A stretch of DNA of 64,000 nucleotides from Leucocoprinus leucothites (lineage: Eukaryota; Basidiomycota; Agaricomycetes; Agaricales; Agaricaceae), in contig JAACJO010000004.1 of assembly GCA_013368445.1 (NCBI GenBank), positions 2,418,001 through 2,482,000 on the forward strand, in the 5' to 3' direction. The translations under genes were made by a program, and so were the position numbers. Below, piece after piece: positions 11,198 through 23,465 of this stretch. The notes under the pieces were generated by a model, which was given only the letters and a program-made list of their open reading frames with translations, did not search any database and was not told the DNA's origin. Each line of letters begins with the position of its first letter. The first letter of the stretch is position 1.

Positions 11198-14100
11198 TCA
11201 CCAACCATCTTTCTTTGAGTCGTTCCTTTGAAAATCCATGACGAATTTGAAGTAGGTGCTGGGTGCAAGAACCACGCTCACACTTGGGAGACTTTTTGGG
11301 GCAGTGGACGGGATACCATGTCTATGAGTTCAAAGTCAGTAAGTATAAATGATGGCTGGGAAATGGCTAACCCCTCGAAAAATTTCTGGATTGCGGCTTT
11401 GACGGGCTTTCCCAGAGCACTTTTTCCGGAGACGCGGATATCAAGTTCAAAACTCTGGCGCTCCGGGCCAAACATCAACCCAAGTATATCTCCTAATCTC
11501 AATACAGCCTCCTCTGGCGATTTCTTTTTGAACTTGAGAGTCATCTTTTCTGGGATAAAATACTCCCCAGTAGACAACATGGCTGTGGATCACTTGATCA
11601 ACACTCAATTTTGTTGTCGAAGATGGAAAATTCTCTCACCAGATCGTTGTAATTGCTCTGCCCGCTTCTTCAACGTGCTCAAACTACCCTCCGCCTTCTG
11701 GATCTCCCGTTCCTTCAGAACAGCCTGCTGGCTCGGTAAGCCGAATGTTCCTTCCCCTTGCACCTTCAGTTTATCCCCCTTCATATCCTCAATTCACTTT
11801 GTCAGCTCAAAAATTTGCGCGCGGACGATAATGGCTTGTCTGTTGCGTTCTCTTATCCCTGAAGGACCACCAGGGATCGAACCCGATACCGAAGAAGTGG
11901 CTGGAGAAGTCGCCCGTAGAGGCTGAATAAAGGGGATGTTAGTACCTGAGGGCTGTATGGCATTTGTAGTGATCGGTTCTGCATCAGCTTTAACAGGAGC
12001 GGGTACAGCTGCCGGCGATGGGGGCTTGGATAGAGTCGGGGACAGGATCTTGCTCGAGACGGGCTGGACGGGTGGGAGGTCTTTTACTGCGTTGGTATCA
12101 TCGGTTTGATAACCGGCTGGCGCATCAAAGTGACTGTCGTCTAGACTGGAAGATACTGGAGGGAGATCCCATCCATCGAAAATGGGCGTTGGATTCGTGG
12201 CGGGTGGGGCACTGGTGTCAGTGAATTTTGGTTCATCTGATAAGAGTGGCGCATCTTCGACTCCAGCTCCGTCGAAACCACCGAATCTCGAGCCTGGCCC
12301 CCAAGTACCCGCTGCACTCGCTGCACCTTGATCACTCGGCGCCTTTGACTGAGGTCTCTCGCCCCGTAAACCAAATCCTCCCCTGCTGCTTCCGAGACCA
12401 TTTGAAGAGCCCCAACCGATACCGAATCTGCAAAATGAATTTCTACCACCTTCATCACTATCTGATGCGGCATTCTCCTTCTTTTCAGCTTTCTCCTTTC
12501 CCTCTCGTCTAGCCTCCTCCTGCTCCTCCTCTCGAGTCTCCTCGGCCATTTTTCGAGCCTGGTGCTCCTCTTCAGTTTTCTCAGTCTTTGGCTTGGTGGT
12601 ACCAGCCCAGTCGCCGTTCGCTTGGCCGGTTTTCGTCACGTCCGAATGACCAGATTTTCTAATTTCCCTGCCAAGAGGTTCGAGCGGCTTGGCACGAGTT
12701 TGTCTGCGATGTAACGCAGCCCACGCTATTTCGGCAGTACTTCCCTGCAAACGCCTCAAAGTAAATGCCAGAACCTCGAAACAATGCGATGCTCCACCCG
12801 ATACAATGTTCTCTAGCATATCCTCAAATCTGCTTGCGACCTCTTCTGTGAATTTACTCAAGAGGAAGTCGACTTCCAACTCGATGATGTCTCGATATCT
12901 AGAATTGAAATGGCGCTCAGAGTCTGCTGATGGAACTACACGACTTAAATCTTACCTTGATGTGAAGGCGGAGAACAGCTCAGTCACGATATTATGTTCC
13001 GAGAGACCTTTCAAGATCCCAGCTTTCGCTATGTATTTTAGTTTCGGAATATCGACCTGATACAAAGGAGGGGTTAAGTATGACTAGCCTTGTAATCAAA
13101 GAAACTACACACAGAGTCGGCGAAGCGATACATCGATTTTGGGGAGCAAGCTACCCCACCGAATCCGGAATTTGCACAAGATAAAACCGGGCTTTTCTGA
13201 GACTTGAGTTTGTTAAAATTGATCTCATTGGTATACATGTAGTAGATAAATGCTTTCCAACTGAGAAATGTGAGCGACATGTACGACAGAAGAGGGCGGA
13301 AATCGCACGTCTTGTAGGCAGTTCCATTTATTGCATATGCTCGTCCAACCTCGAAGCGGTTGAATGATCCGCTTTGTTGTTTGCTTGGTTCGCCTTGGAG
13401 TGCACTGTAATAGGGTGTTTGGGTGTAAAGAACGGAGAAGAAGTAAGGCACGCACGTGGTACAGGGTGATCGACTTGGAGTAACGATACCCTTCCCTCCA
13501 TCATCCATGGCTGCCTCGGCTTCCTCGAAGTCGTCCTCTAGATCACTATCATTTTCGTAGTCGAAGGCATCGGCATCGAGTTTGTCCATTTCCTCCAGGA
13601 CATCATCACGAAGATCACAGGGCGTGCCGCTGGTATCAGCAGTCTTCGAATCAAGTACTATGACACCAAGTGTGGATTCGTCGTAAGCAAGAAGCCGGCA
13701 AGGCGGAAGAGTATCAACCCACAATCACGAAAATATGTGCTTCTGTCGGTCAGCAAAGTCGATTTTGCAAACACAGCTCGTGGACGAGCTGGCCTGCCTC
13801 TAACATTCGAAGAGAACAGGTAGAATTTCGAGTCAACGAAAGAGTCTGCCTCGAGCGAATGTTGCAGCGCTACCATCGCATTTGAGGGTGTAGTGGTAGG
13901 GAAAGATAGTCCATCGGAATCACTGAATGTCAAAGTGATTTCAATGTGCACCTGCCCCTCGTACAGCGATGGTACCATGTACGATCCAATGAATCGGTCT
14001 GATTGGATGGAGACGTCGGTGAATTCTTGCTCTTGCGTCAAATGTGGACCTTCAGGTAGGTACGAGACCTTCACGTTGACCCTAACAGTGCCCAGAGGCA

Positions 14101-14380
14101 TTGAGGAGCACATATGAGGCTGTAAAACCATGTCCAGCTGCGATGCTGACTCTTGTACACCGGCGCCCGAAGCCGTAACCTGCTGACGAGTTTCCGTGAA
14201 TTGAAAGCGCCAGCCGAGGCCACAGTTCGGAGATATGTAGGTAACGGGTTGGTCGGCGGGCACAACCTTTGGATATGAGAGGTTACTAGTAACTTGCGGT
14301 GGATCGGAATTCCAGATGTCTCTGAGGAGCTTTTCAGCTTGGCTGGGAGTTACGAAAGCTTGGTCGCCCGGCGGTAACAT
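11198..14380 (-). CDS. MATH-like/BTB protein, paralogue 2, with premature stop
   Basis: Same architecture and intron positions as the 7136-10683 gene. Exons: 13723-14380, 13456-13657, 13309-13404, 13113-13260, 12956-13056, 11640-12898, 11372-11582, 11198-11321; phases close to 933 codons. However, TGA at 11794-11796 interrupts exon 6 right after AQIFELTK, where paralogue 1 has an Arg codon. Translation from Met 14380 would therefore end at about 769 aa and lose the shared C-terminal module. The downstream exons keep an open frame and intact splice signals, so the stop is recent or read through. BTB core motifs are all present (KFYLFSSN, WKAFIYYMYT, CSPKSMYRFAD). The middle is Ser/Pro/Gly-rich with an acidic KE-rich run. 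Confidence 0.75.
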
Positions 14381-14773
14381 GGGAAATCGCCCAGTAGCTC
14401 TATGACCAACGCAGCGAGTTTGTGGGTAAGTCGCAGAGCAGTACCTCGAGGCATACGTGAGACTTCGTCAGCTGCGAGCTGTTCCATATTTGACTTGCTT
14501 CGAAGGGAAGGTGAGGAGAAAGACGGTCACTCGAGTCCAGAACAGTGGTTTTGTGACTGCGTAAATTGATGCATTGATGCCCCCGGGCCGCCAGCGATCA
14601 CTACAGTTACAACTAGTTGACTGCTATGAGCACCAGTGCATCTCTCTCTTGATAAAGTTCGACAGGCTATCTAATCTACGCCCCAGTCTTCCTTCTAACC
14701 ACTCACTCGAGTAGGTCTTGATTCGTGTCCCTAAAACAAGCCAAGACTATTTCGCCAGCTATTCATACTTATT
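14381..14773. other. Intergenic, presumed promoter of paralogue 2
   Basis: No coding signal. It lies between the start of the second long MATH/BTB gene and the stop of the third paralogue. Confidence 0.4.
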
Positions 14774-16570
14774 CTAAAAGTCTTCCGACAACCTCGCCCA
14801 AAAACTCTCAAAGAGGGGGCTACTAGTTGATTTCGATGGATCTGGCTCTGGCTCGCCATTCTCGGTCCTTTTCACCGCTGCCCATGCACTACGTTCGTCC
14901 TGTTTGAGCAACATCTTCATAGTGAACGCCAGCACTCGAAAACAGTAGGTCTGTTTCCCTTCCACAATAGTTAAAAGTATGTCATCAAAATCTCGGCAGA
15001 CTTTCCCCGAGAAATTCTTGACCAGGAAATCGACTTCTAGCTCAATGATTTCCTGGTACCTGGTGGCGAACAGTTAGTGAGTGAAGTAAGGACCGACAAG
15101 TGTACGTGCAGTACTGACTTGGATGTAAAGGACGAAAAAAGCTCTGTGACGATGTTGAAACGAGGAAGATTTTGCTTAATGGCTTCTTTCGCTTGGGCTT
15201 TGAGGTCCGGTAAGTCAGCCTAATGAGTAATTAGAGACCATTATAACGGAAACGTGACTAGAAAGAAAATGGACATAGTCTGCAAACCGGTACATCGACT
15301 TTGGGGAACAGGCAACAAGGTCCGAGTTCGGAGCTGATTCGGCTTTCTCGTCAGATCGAGCGAATGTAAACGTTGATTCTCGTTGCCATGACTTGAGTTC
15401 GTTGAACTTGATGGTGTTTGTGTACGTGTAGAATATGAAAGCTCTCCAACTTTGTATAAAGTATGGAGGGGGACGGATTGAAGTTAACTCCACGATCTAT
15501 GTTTGCATGCTTGCATCCGAGCCACTCACGTTTTGTGCGCTGTGCCATTTATTGCCAAAGCCCGCCCACCAATGAATTGCTGGTCCACACTCTCCTATGA
15601 CTGGCTTGGGGTTGAGACTGGCCTTCCACTGCATTGAATCCAAGTCACTATTCGAAAAAAAATCCGTGAGAGTCGAAATAATTGCTTATCTTTGAAGAGT
15701 AACTGGCTGACTTCCACCTTCCACAAAGTATCCATCTTCCAGCTCATCGAGATCACTGTCATCATCGTAATCATACGCATCTGCATCCAATTTCGCGATC
15801 TCGTCCAGAGGATCTTTGCGAAAATCACAAAGAGTACCGGCAGCAAAATCGGACTCAGATGAGAGGACTACATTAATTCAGTTTAATTCAATCAGTTAAA
15901 AGACAAAGGGAATATGGATACACACGGTCTCGCATGTAATTGCTGGTGCCAAGCAGGAGGTCCGATTTGGCGTAAACCGGTTTTGGTAACGCGGGAGTGC
16001 CTCGATATCTGGCTGAAAAGAGGTAGAACTTGGTGTCGACAAAGGATGGTTGATCGAGCGAGCGATGTAGCGCTTTCTGGGCATTTGAGATGGCGTCGTC
16101 GGGAGAGACAATCCATCTTTTGGGTCGAAAGTAAGGGTGATTTCGAGAAGAACTGGACCTTTGTATTGCGGGGGCTCCGTGTAGTTCCCGATCTTAGTTC
16201 TGGAACGAATAGATATGTCCCTGAAGATTTCTCGGTAGTTGCCCTTTTCATCACTAGCAGAAGGATGTGAAACCTTTACTTCAACCTTGAAGTTGCTCAA
16301 AGACATCGAGGAGCACAGGTTGGGTTGTAAGGTCACATCAATCTGTCCAACTGGCACTTTCTCCCGGACGGTGCCCGTGTCCGATGTCTTGTGGTGAAAG
16401 GTCTCTTCAAAGTGAAAACGCCAACCAAAGCCACAAAGGGGGGACGTGTAACTATAGGAAGGTGTGTGAATCAGGGAGCGGGCGGGCGGATTATATTGGA
16501 AGTAGCTTGTCACTTGGGGAGGGTTGGAATTCCATTTATCCTCCGGGTATTTTCGAAGTAGAGCATCCGA
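14774..16570 (-). pseudogene. MATH-like/BTB paralogue 3, probably a pseudogene
   Basis: Recognisable exons: about 15926-16570 (MATH-like and first BTB strand), 15867 down to about 15710 (acidic DYDDDSDLDELED loop), about 15594 or 15646 down to 15540, 15275-15449, 15119-15219, 14774-15059. Lesions: no ATG precedes the conserved start region; a missing base in the T-run at 16084-16086 (A-run on the coding strand) shifts the frame between GLSLPTTPSQ and the BTB strand FVDTKFYLFSARYRG; and a TAG at 15595-15597 sits in frame at the third exon unless an unusual intron removes it. Exons 4-6 are clean and end in a short tail (FWARLSEDF). It lacks the long C-terminal extension. A single-base assembly error could explain the frameshift but not the missing start. 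Confidence 0.7.
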
Positions 16571-16921
16571 TCTTCGACTGGAAGTGGGTATTGTGGAGGT
16601 TATTGAAGATTAGTATTGCTTCAACCAGGATCCGACTCGGGTTTTGATTTATTTGTGTAGCGGAGAACAATGGAACAAACATGCCTAGGCCATGAGGGCA
16701 GCGCAGATAGGCTCATTGGGTCCGAGTGGTGCCATGGTTCCTTGGTAATTCACTACCACGATACTACGGGAAATCAAACCTTAATACATCCGGACGATAG
16801 GCTATAGCGCTCCTACGCCGTAGGCCCTCTTTAACCTCAAGTGAGCACAAAAGAAAATTTCCACTTCCGGTACTGCTGTACCTTGCACGCAAGTGTCCAC
16901 AGACTCTGAACTGCTCACAAT

Positions 16922-17847
16922 AGTCGCGTTCAATGTTAAAAGTAGCCGCCCGCGTGCCTGTAACTCGATATTCGATATTTGTACGATTTTTGATTTGAGT
17001 GACCGGGAGTGATACGCGATCAATATTTCAAGCTCCGCCGCGGCTGGCAGGGCTTCGCCCCAAGGCCAGCTTCTAGGCTTGGTTCATTCTACCTTCCTTT
17101 TGTACCTCTCTGGATAGATGCTTATCGATAGTACTTGTTCAAAACGTTGCGATCCAACTTGTGTTCCATGTTGACTAAATTATATCCGTTAAATAGGCGA
17201 TTTATATATCATATTTTATGAGTCCTGATTAATCTAAGTACCAAAATGTCCGGACCAATGCCCAAGTACTGTCCTTATTTTACAGGATGTCTGATACAAA
17301 TATCATACAAATATTGATAGGTACACCTTACCTCGTACCGAGGGCTATGCTTTTAGCCTGCAGCCATAAGAATGAGTATATAACTCACCATCAGGAAGCC
17401 ATCAAAAGGCTTCTGAGCTCACACATGCAGGACATTTGCGGGGATGATCTCTGCCAGAGAAAAAAGCCTCTGGTATTTGAAATATTATTTTGAGGAACCA
17501 TAGCGGTTGTACTATCAAAATATATACCAGGAAATGTTTATTTATTTGTTGAGCTTATTGATGGGCGGTCCGCGGTCTATTGGCTGGGTGAGCAGCTTCA
17601 CGATCCTTCGCAGTGCACTGCGCCCCATTTTTACACAACCAAACACCTCCTACACTGTAAATTCTCGAGGCATCTAGGCAGGATTATACCGGCAAGATTA
17701 TTAGATATACCTGTCTGATGGTTTGGGACGGCGGAGTTTGAAATATTGATCGCGCATCACTCCCGGTCACTCAAATCAAAAATCGTACGAATATCGAATA
17801 TCGAGTTACAGGCACGCGGGCGGCTACTTTTAACATTGAACGCGACT
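16922..17847. mobile_element. Non-autonomous element with 119-bp terminal inverted repeats
   Basis: 16922-17040 and 17729-17847 are inverted copies that differ at only three of 119 positions. The element starts AGTCGCGTTC and is flanked by AAT at 16919-16921 and again at 17848-17850, a likely 3-bp target duplication. No transposase is encoded; the only frame (17287-17493) resembles nothing. The duplicated region near 21118-21125 lacks the element, giving an empty site. A 3-bp duplication suits PIF/Harbinger mobilisation, but the TIR sequence alone does not prove the superfamily. Confidence 0.9.
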
Positions 17848-18057
17848 AATAGCTACTCCTACATATACAAAAACATGCTCATTCTTTACACTACAAGGAG
17901 GTGGACCTCCAGAAGCTAAAACTGGACTATGGGTGACAATGTATTTCATTAGCCAAAGACGATCCGCTCACAGCCCATTCGGTGTTTGCCAGCGTACATC
18001 ATTTGAGATGCCCTAGAAATTACTCGATTAGAAAAGATATAAGACTTAGGTTTGGAA

Positions 18058-20158
18058 TCAAATACCCTTTTTCTTTTTTTGCTTCACGTTGACTGGACTC
18101 TTCCCTTCGCCTGAAGTGCTGGCAGGAACCGGTCCCCTGGGAGTCCCAGGTGGAGTCCCAGCAAATGAGCCGAAAGGGTTCTCGTTTCCCGATATAGCCT
18201 TCCCGAAAGCAGAGGAAGAATTGTTCATGACTGGCGTTCCAAATAAAGCACTGTGCGTAGAGGGACCCGCAAATGAAAAGCTCAGCTGAGGGGTAGGCGG
18301 GACATTCCCTCCAGTCGCACCATCCTTTGCTACTTCCTCCCACTCGGAGGACGAGTGAGCTGATTCAACCTGTCTCTTCCCGTTCCTTCTTCCGATATTT
18401 CTTTCGGTGCCATCCACAGCTTTCCATGCAGTGCGTGCATCATCTCCAAGCAACCTCTTGATGGTGAATGCGAGTACTCGGAAACAATGCGTCTGCATCC
18501 CCAGCACGATCATTTGAAGCATTTCATCAAAGTCGCGGCGAACGCTCCCTGTAAAGTTCCTCACCAAGAAATCAACCTCTAACTCAATGATTTCCTGGTA
18601 CCTGACATGTCGATAATTAAGAGACTAAGAGCATGCTTATAGTCAATAGAAAACTGACTTGTATGTGAAAACCGAGAAGAGTTCATCAACAATGTTGAAC
18701 CGAGAAAGACTCTGACTAATCCCTTCTTTTGCTAGGGCTTTCAGCTCCGGTAAACCAGCCTGTGATCGAGAGAGTAAGGATCAGATTATAAAGAAATTCG
18801 AAAACAGAGAAGGGCGCGTACGTAATCTGCAAATCGGTACATTGACTTGGGAGAACAGGTAACAAATTCTGGATTGCCCTTGGTAGGCTGATCCCAATTA
18901 AAGCTAGTTGAGTTCTGCGCTCGCTGCGACTTGAGCTTGTTAAAATAGATGGAATTGGTGTATGAATAGAATATGAAAGCCTTCCAGCTTTATGATGTCA
19001 ACGAAGCCAGGGGAAAAGGCTAACACTTTACTCACGTTTTGTATGCCGTACCGTTGATTGCAAATGCCTGTCCATCAATGAAATGTGGGGCAGGGGTAGC
19101 TCCTTGATCCCCGAAATCTTGTTTCTTCTCCCTATAGAAAGATATGGATGTTTACTGGCGGGGAACGTTCAGTTAATAAGATTCCGACGCACATTTCGGA
19201 TGGACTTTCGGGTGCTTTACCCTTCGAAGTAGCGGTAGAGCCTTCCGATTCCTCGAGATCACTATCGTCATCGTAATCGTACGTGTCTGCATCCAGCTTT
19301 GCAATTTCCTCTGGGACGTCCAAGCGGAGATCGCATGGTGAACCGCCTGTAAAGCTAGAATCGGGCGAAAGAACTGTCCTCGGAAGAAACTAGTCAGTTT
19401 ACACCCGGTGCTCTGCGAGGCGATGGTGGGTGCTTACGGTCTCTCATATAGTTGCTAGAGTCAGTTATGAGGAGCGATTTCGCATACACCGGCTTCGGAA
19501 GTGCCGGGCGGCCGTTAACTTTGGCGGAAAAGAGGTAGAACTTCGTATCAACAAATGTAGGACCATCGAGTGAATGATGTAGAGCTTTTTGAGTATTCAT
19601 CGAGGGCGTAGTTGGGAAAGCCAACCCACTGATAGGGTCAAAGGTGAGGATGACCTCAAGCTGGACAGAACCCTCACGCTGGACAGGTTCCATATATGTA
19701 CCAAGCGCGGATTCCGATCGAATAGGCAAGCCTAGAAATTCTCCCATTTGAACTCCAAGGGCCTTTCCTTCATCTCGCGGAAACACGATCTTTACGATGA
19801 CTTTGGGCAAGACGAAGGGCATCGACGAACAAAAATGGGGTAACAGTCTGAGGCTTGTTTGCCCCACAAGTTCCTGGGCAAGGTGGTTTGAAGGTGATTT
19901 CTGGTAATGAAAGGTCTCGTTGAGTTGGAAGAGCCACCCAAGTCCACAAGGACTGGACATGTAGCAGTGTCGAGACTGATCATCCAATGGTTCAGCTCGA
20001 GAGTAAGTAAGGTAGCTTGTTACTTGTGGAGGGTTGGAGGTCCATTTATCCTCTTGTATCTTATCTAGTACCCCCGGTGGTTCCAACACGCCCCTTGGTG
20101 TGGGAGGGACGCTGGAACCAAAGAGGCTGGGTGTTCGTACGAGTGGTAGTGGTGCCAT
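18058..20158 (-). CDS. MATH-like/BTB protein, paralogue 4
   Basis: Six exons: 19438-20158, 19193-19373, 19036-19131, 18822-18987, 18659-18759, 18058-18601; 603 codons, all phases consistent (602 aa). The MATH-like part spans about 35-185 (CGLGWLFQLNETF, LRLLPHFCSSMPF). The BTB fold follows (FVDTKFYLFSAK, acidic DYDDDSDLEES loop, INGTAYKT, WKAFIFYSYT, CSPKSMYRFADY). A helical segment (LSRFNIVDELFSVFTYKYQE) and a Ser/Thr/Pro-rich tail ending in KQKKKKGI come last. It is half the length of the first two paralogues because it lacks their coiled coil and C-terminal module. It is a recent tandem duplicate of the 21320-23465 gene. Likely a protein-interaction adaptor; partner unknown. Confidence 0.85.
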
Positions 20159-20663
20159 CAGGGGGTCGACGGGACAGGAGGTCGCGGTTTATATATACGG
20201 ATTGTAACTTCTAGAAGGCCATGAGGCGGATGGCTCGTTGCGGCAGCTATTCAACTGATTAAGTGATAGATACCCTTAGTCGTGTGATCCTTCTGGTGTA
20301 TACTATATCATCTTCATCGCGGAGCAAATATCTACGAAGCCGTCCGGTCACGTTGACCCAATGGGCACAGCGAAAGTAAGGTCAGACCTCCCTGCTATAC
20401 TTGCTCCAGGTGTAGTGATCTGGCCCACTAACGTCAACGGGCAACAGATGAACAGGCCAGCATATTGCTACCAACGGATCTCGGTGATCTAAATTGGAGG
20501 ACTAGGGCGTGCCCTTGAAAGTATTCGTGAGGATGCATCCTTGGAGGGGAGTGGCACATAGGGACTTATGAGGATTTGTCGTAAACAGGTCTGAAGTAAT
20601 GCCCTCGTGGCTGTGTTGTATGGTGAAAAGGCTTTTGCCAAATATGTTCCGAAATGATCGCTA
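20159..20663. promoter_or_regulatory. Promoter region of paralogue 4 (copy of the paralogue 5/PIG-X divergent promoter)
   Basis: This stretch aligns by eye with 23466-23980, the intergenic region between paralogue 5 and the PIG-X gene. Here the divergent partner gene is missing because the duplication breakpoint falls about 22 bp before the PIG-X start codon. No discrete motif could be assigned. Confidence 0.55.
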
Positions 20664-20800
20664 GGATTGAAATTCCACTTATCCTCGGGGTATTTCGTAG
20701 TCGAGCCTCATCAGTTCTTCGCATTAATTGTGGAAGTTATTGAAGACGGCATGTGACACTGTTTGGTATTGGTTCGATCAGGATCCCACTCAGGTTCTGA
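20664..20800 (-). pseudogene. Truncated 5' tip of a paralogue-3-like gene at duplication junction
   Basis: Sequence homologous to the first coding bases of paralogue 3 (near 16525-16660; shared AATTCCA.TTATCCTC) and to its upstream flank. It abuts the copied promoter of paralogue 4. Only the tip is present, so it marks the breakpoint rather than a gene. Confidence 0.7.
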
Positions 20801-21319
20801 TTTTTTTGCGTAGCAGAGCACAATGAAACAAACATGTAGGCCACGAGGGCGGGCTAGATGGGCTCATCAGGTCCGGGTGGTTTGTTTGTACATTGTCCGC
20901 TCGTGGTAGCCATTATCCCGTAGTGGTGCCAAGGTTCCTTAGTAAATCACTAGCACGATGCTTTGGGAAATCAAAACTTGATACATCTGGACGATACCCC
21001 TCCTACGCCGTAGGTCCTCTTTGACCTCAAGCGAGCACAAATGAAAATTTCCACTCCCGGTAATACTGTACCCTGCACGCAAGTGTCCACAGACTCTGAA
21101 ATACCCACACAAGCTACTCATACACACACACAAAAACATGTTCATTGCTTTACACGACACGGAGGTGGACCTCCAAGATAAAGCTAGACTATGGATGACA
21201 ATCGATTTCATTACCCAAAGACGCTACACTCGCAGTCCATTCGATGTTCGCCAGCGCACATCATTTGAGATGCCCTACGGATTACTCGATTAGAAAAGAT
21301 ATAAGATTTAGGTTTGGAA

Positions 21320-23465
21320 TCAAATACCCTTTTTCTTTTTTTGCTTCACGCTGACTGGACTCCTCCCTTCGCCTGAAGTGCTGGCAGGCACCGGCTCCCT
21401 GGGAGACTTGGCTGGTGCCCTCAAGTCCCTGGCAAGTGAGCCGAAAACGCTCTCGTTGCCTAAAGTAGCTTGCCCAAAAATAGAGGGAGGACTCTTCGCG
21501 ACAGGCGTCCCAAAAAATGACCTGTTTGTAGAGGCACCCGCAAATGGAGAACCGAACTGAGGGAGAGGCGGGTTCTTCCCTCCAGGAGCACCATCCTTTG
21601 TTGCTTCCTCCGACTCGTCAGTCTCCATCTCTTCGCCCTCTCCTTTCTCGGTAAATGCATCCTGAAGGTCCGACTCAGAGGACGAGGAGGCTGTTTCAGC
21701 CTGTCTTTTCTTGTTCTTTCTTCCGATATTCCTCTCGGTACCATCCACGGCTTTCCACGCAGTACGTGCATCATCTCCAAGTAACCTCTTGATTGTGAAT
21801 GCGAGTACTCTGAAACAATGCGTCTGCGTCCCCAGCACGATCATTTGAAGCATTTCATCAAAGTCGCGGCGAACGCTCCCTGTAAAGTTCCTCACCAAGA
21901 AATCAACCTCTAACTCAATGATTTCCTGGTACCTGACACATCGATAATTAAGAGACTAAGAGCATGCTTATAGTCAATAGAAAACTGACTTGTATGTGAA
22001 AACCGAGAAGAGTTCATCAACAATGTTGAACCGAGAAAGACTTTTGCTGATCCCTTCTTTTGCCAAAGCTTTTAGCTCCGGTAAATCAGCCTGATAGCGA
22101 GAAAGCAGGGGTCAGGTTATGAAGAGTTCCGAAGACAGAGAAGGGTGCGGACGTAATCGGCAAATCGGTACATTGACTTGGGAGAACAGGTAACAAATTC
22201 TGGGTTGCTCTTGGTAGACTGAACCCAATTAAAACTAGCCGATTTCTGTGTTCGTTGCGACTTGAGCTTGTTAAAATAGATGGAGTTGGTGTACGAATAG
22301 AATAGGAAAGCCTTCCAGCTTTACGATGTTAATGAAACTAGGGAAGAAGGCCATCCCTTTACTCACGTTTTGTACGCCGTACCGTTGATTGCAAATGCCC
22401 GTCCATCGATGAAATGTGAGGCAGGGGTGGCTTCTTGTTGATCCCCAGGGTCCCCTTCCTTCTCTCTGTAGGAAGATATGGATGTTGACTGACAGGGAGC
22501 GTTTAGTCAATAAGATTCGGACGCACATTTCGGATGGGTTTTCGGGTGCTTTACCCTTCGAAGTAGTGGTAGGACCTTCTGATTCCTCGAGATCGCTATC
22601 ATCATCGTAATCGTACACGTCTGCATCCAGCTTTGCAATTTCCTCTGGGACGTCCAAGCGGAGATCGCACGGTGAACCGCCCGTAAAGCTAGAATCGGGC
22701 GAAAGAACTGCCCTCGGAAGAAGCTAGTCAGCTCACACCCGGTGCCCTCCGAAGCGATGGTGGGTGCTCACGGTCTCTCATATAGTTGCTAGAATCAGTT
22801 AAGAGGAGCGATTTCGCATACACTGGCTTCGGATGCGCCGGGCGGCCGTTAACTCTGGCGGAAAAGAGATAGAACTTCGTATCGACAAATGTAGGACCAT
22901 CGAGTGAATGATGTAGAGCCTTTTGGGTGTTCATCGAGGGCGTAGTCGGCAAAGCCAGCCCAGTGATAGGGTCAAAGGTGAGGGTGACCTCAAGCTGTAC
23001 GGGACCCTCATGCTGGGCTGGTTCCATATATGTGCCAAGCGCGGATTCCGATCGAATAGGCAAGCTTGAAAATTCTTCCGTTTGAACTCCGAAGGCCTTC
23101 CCTTCATCTCGCGGAAACATGATCTTTACGATGACTTTAAGCAGGATCAAAGGCATCGAGGAACAAAAGTGGGGCACAAGTCTAAGTCTTGTTTTCCCCA
23201 CAAGTTCCTGGGCAAGGTGGTTTGAAGGTGATTTCTGGTAATGAAAGGTCTCGTCGAGTTGGAAGCGCCATCCAAGCCCACAAGGACTGGACATGTAGCG
23301 GTGCCGAGACTGGTCGTCCGAAGGCTCAGCTCGAGAGTAGGTGAGGTAGCTTGTTATTTGTGGAGGAGTGGAGGACCATTTATCCTCTTGTACCTTATCT
23401 AGTACACCTGTTTGTGTGGGAGGGAAGCTGGCGCCAAAGGCGCTCGATGTTGGTACTGCCGTCAT
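21320..23465 (-). CDS. MATH-like/BTB protein, paralogue 5
   Basis: Six exons: 22772-23465, 22527-22707, 22367-22465, 22153-22318, 21990-22090, 21320-21932; 618 codons with consistent phases (617 aa). Domain order matches paralogue 4: MATH-like, BTB strands (FVDTKFYLFSARV, INGTAYKT, WKAFLFYSYT, CSPKSMYRFADY), helical part and a charged Ser/Pro-rich tail ending KQKKKKGI. Intron positions are identical to paralogue 4. The tail carries an extra acidic stretch (EKGEGEEMETDESEE) absent from the sister copy. It shares a 536-bp divergent intergenic region with the PIG-X gene. Confidence 0.86.

Larger units (their letters stand above)
16523..20665. repeat. Tandem segmental duplication, unit 1
   Basis: This block (5' tip of paralogue 3, its flank, an inserted MITE-like element and paralogue 4 with its promoter) is matched segment by segment by 20664-23980. 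Without the 926-bp insertion and its 3-bp target copy it is about 3.2 kb long, like unit 2. Confidence 0.8.

Noticed and set aside
17287..17493. 68-codon frame inside the inverted-repeat element
   Set aside because: No similarity to any transposase and not placed relative to the TIRs as an element gene would be; probably chance.
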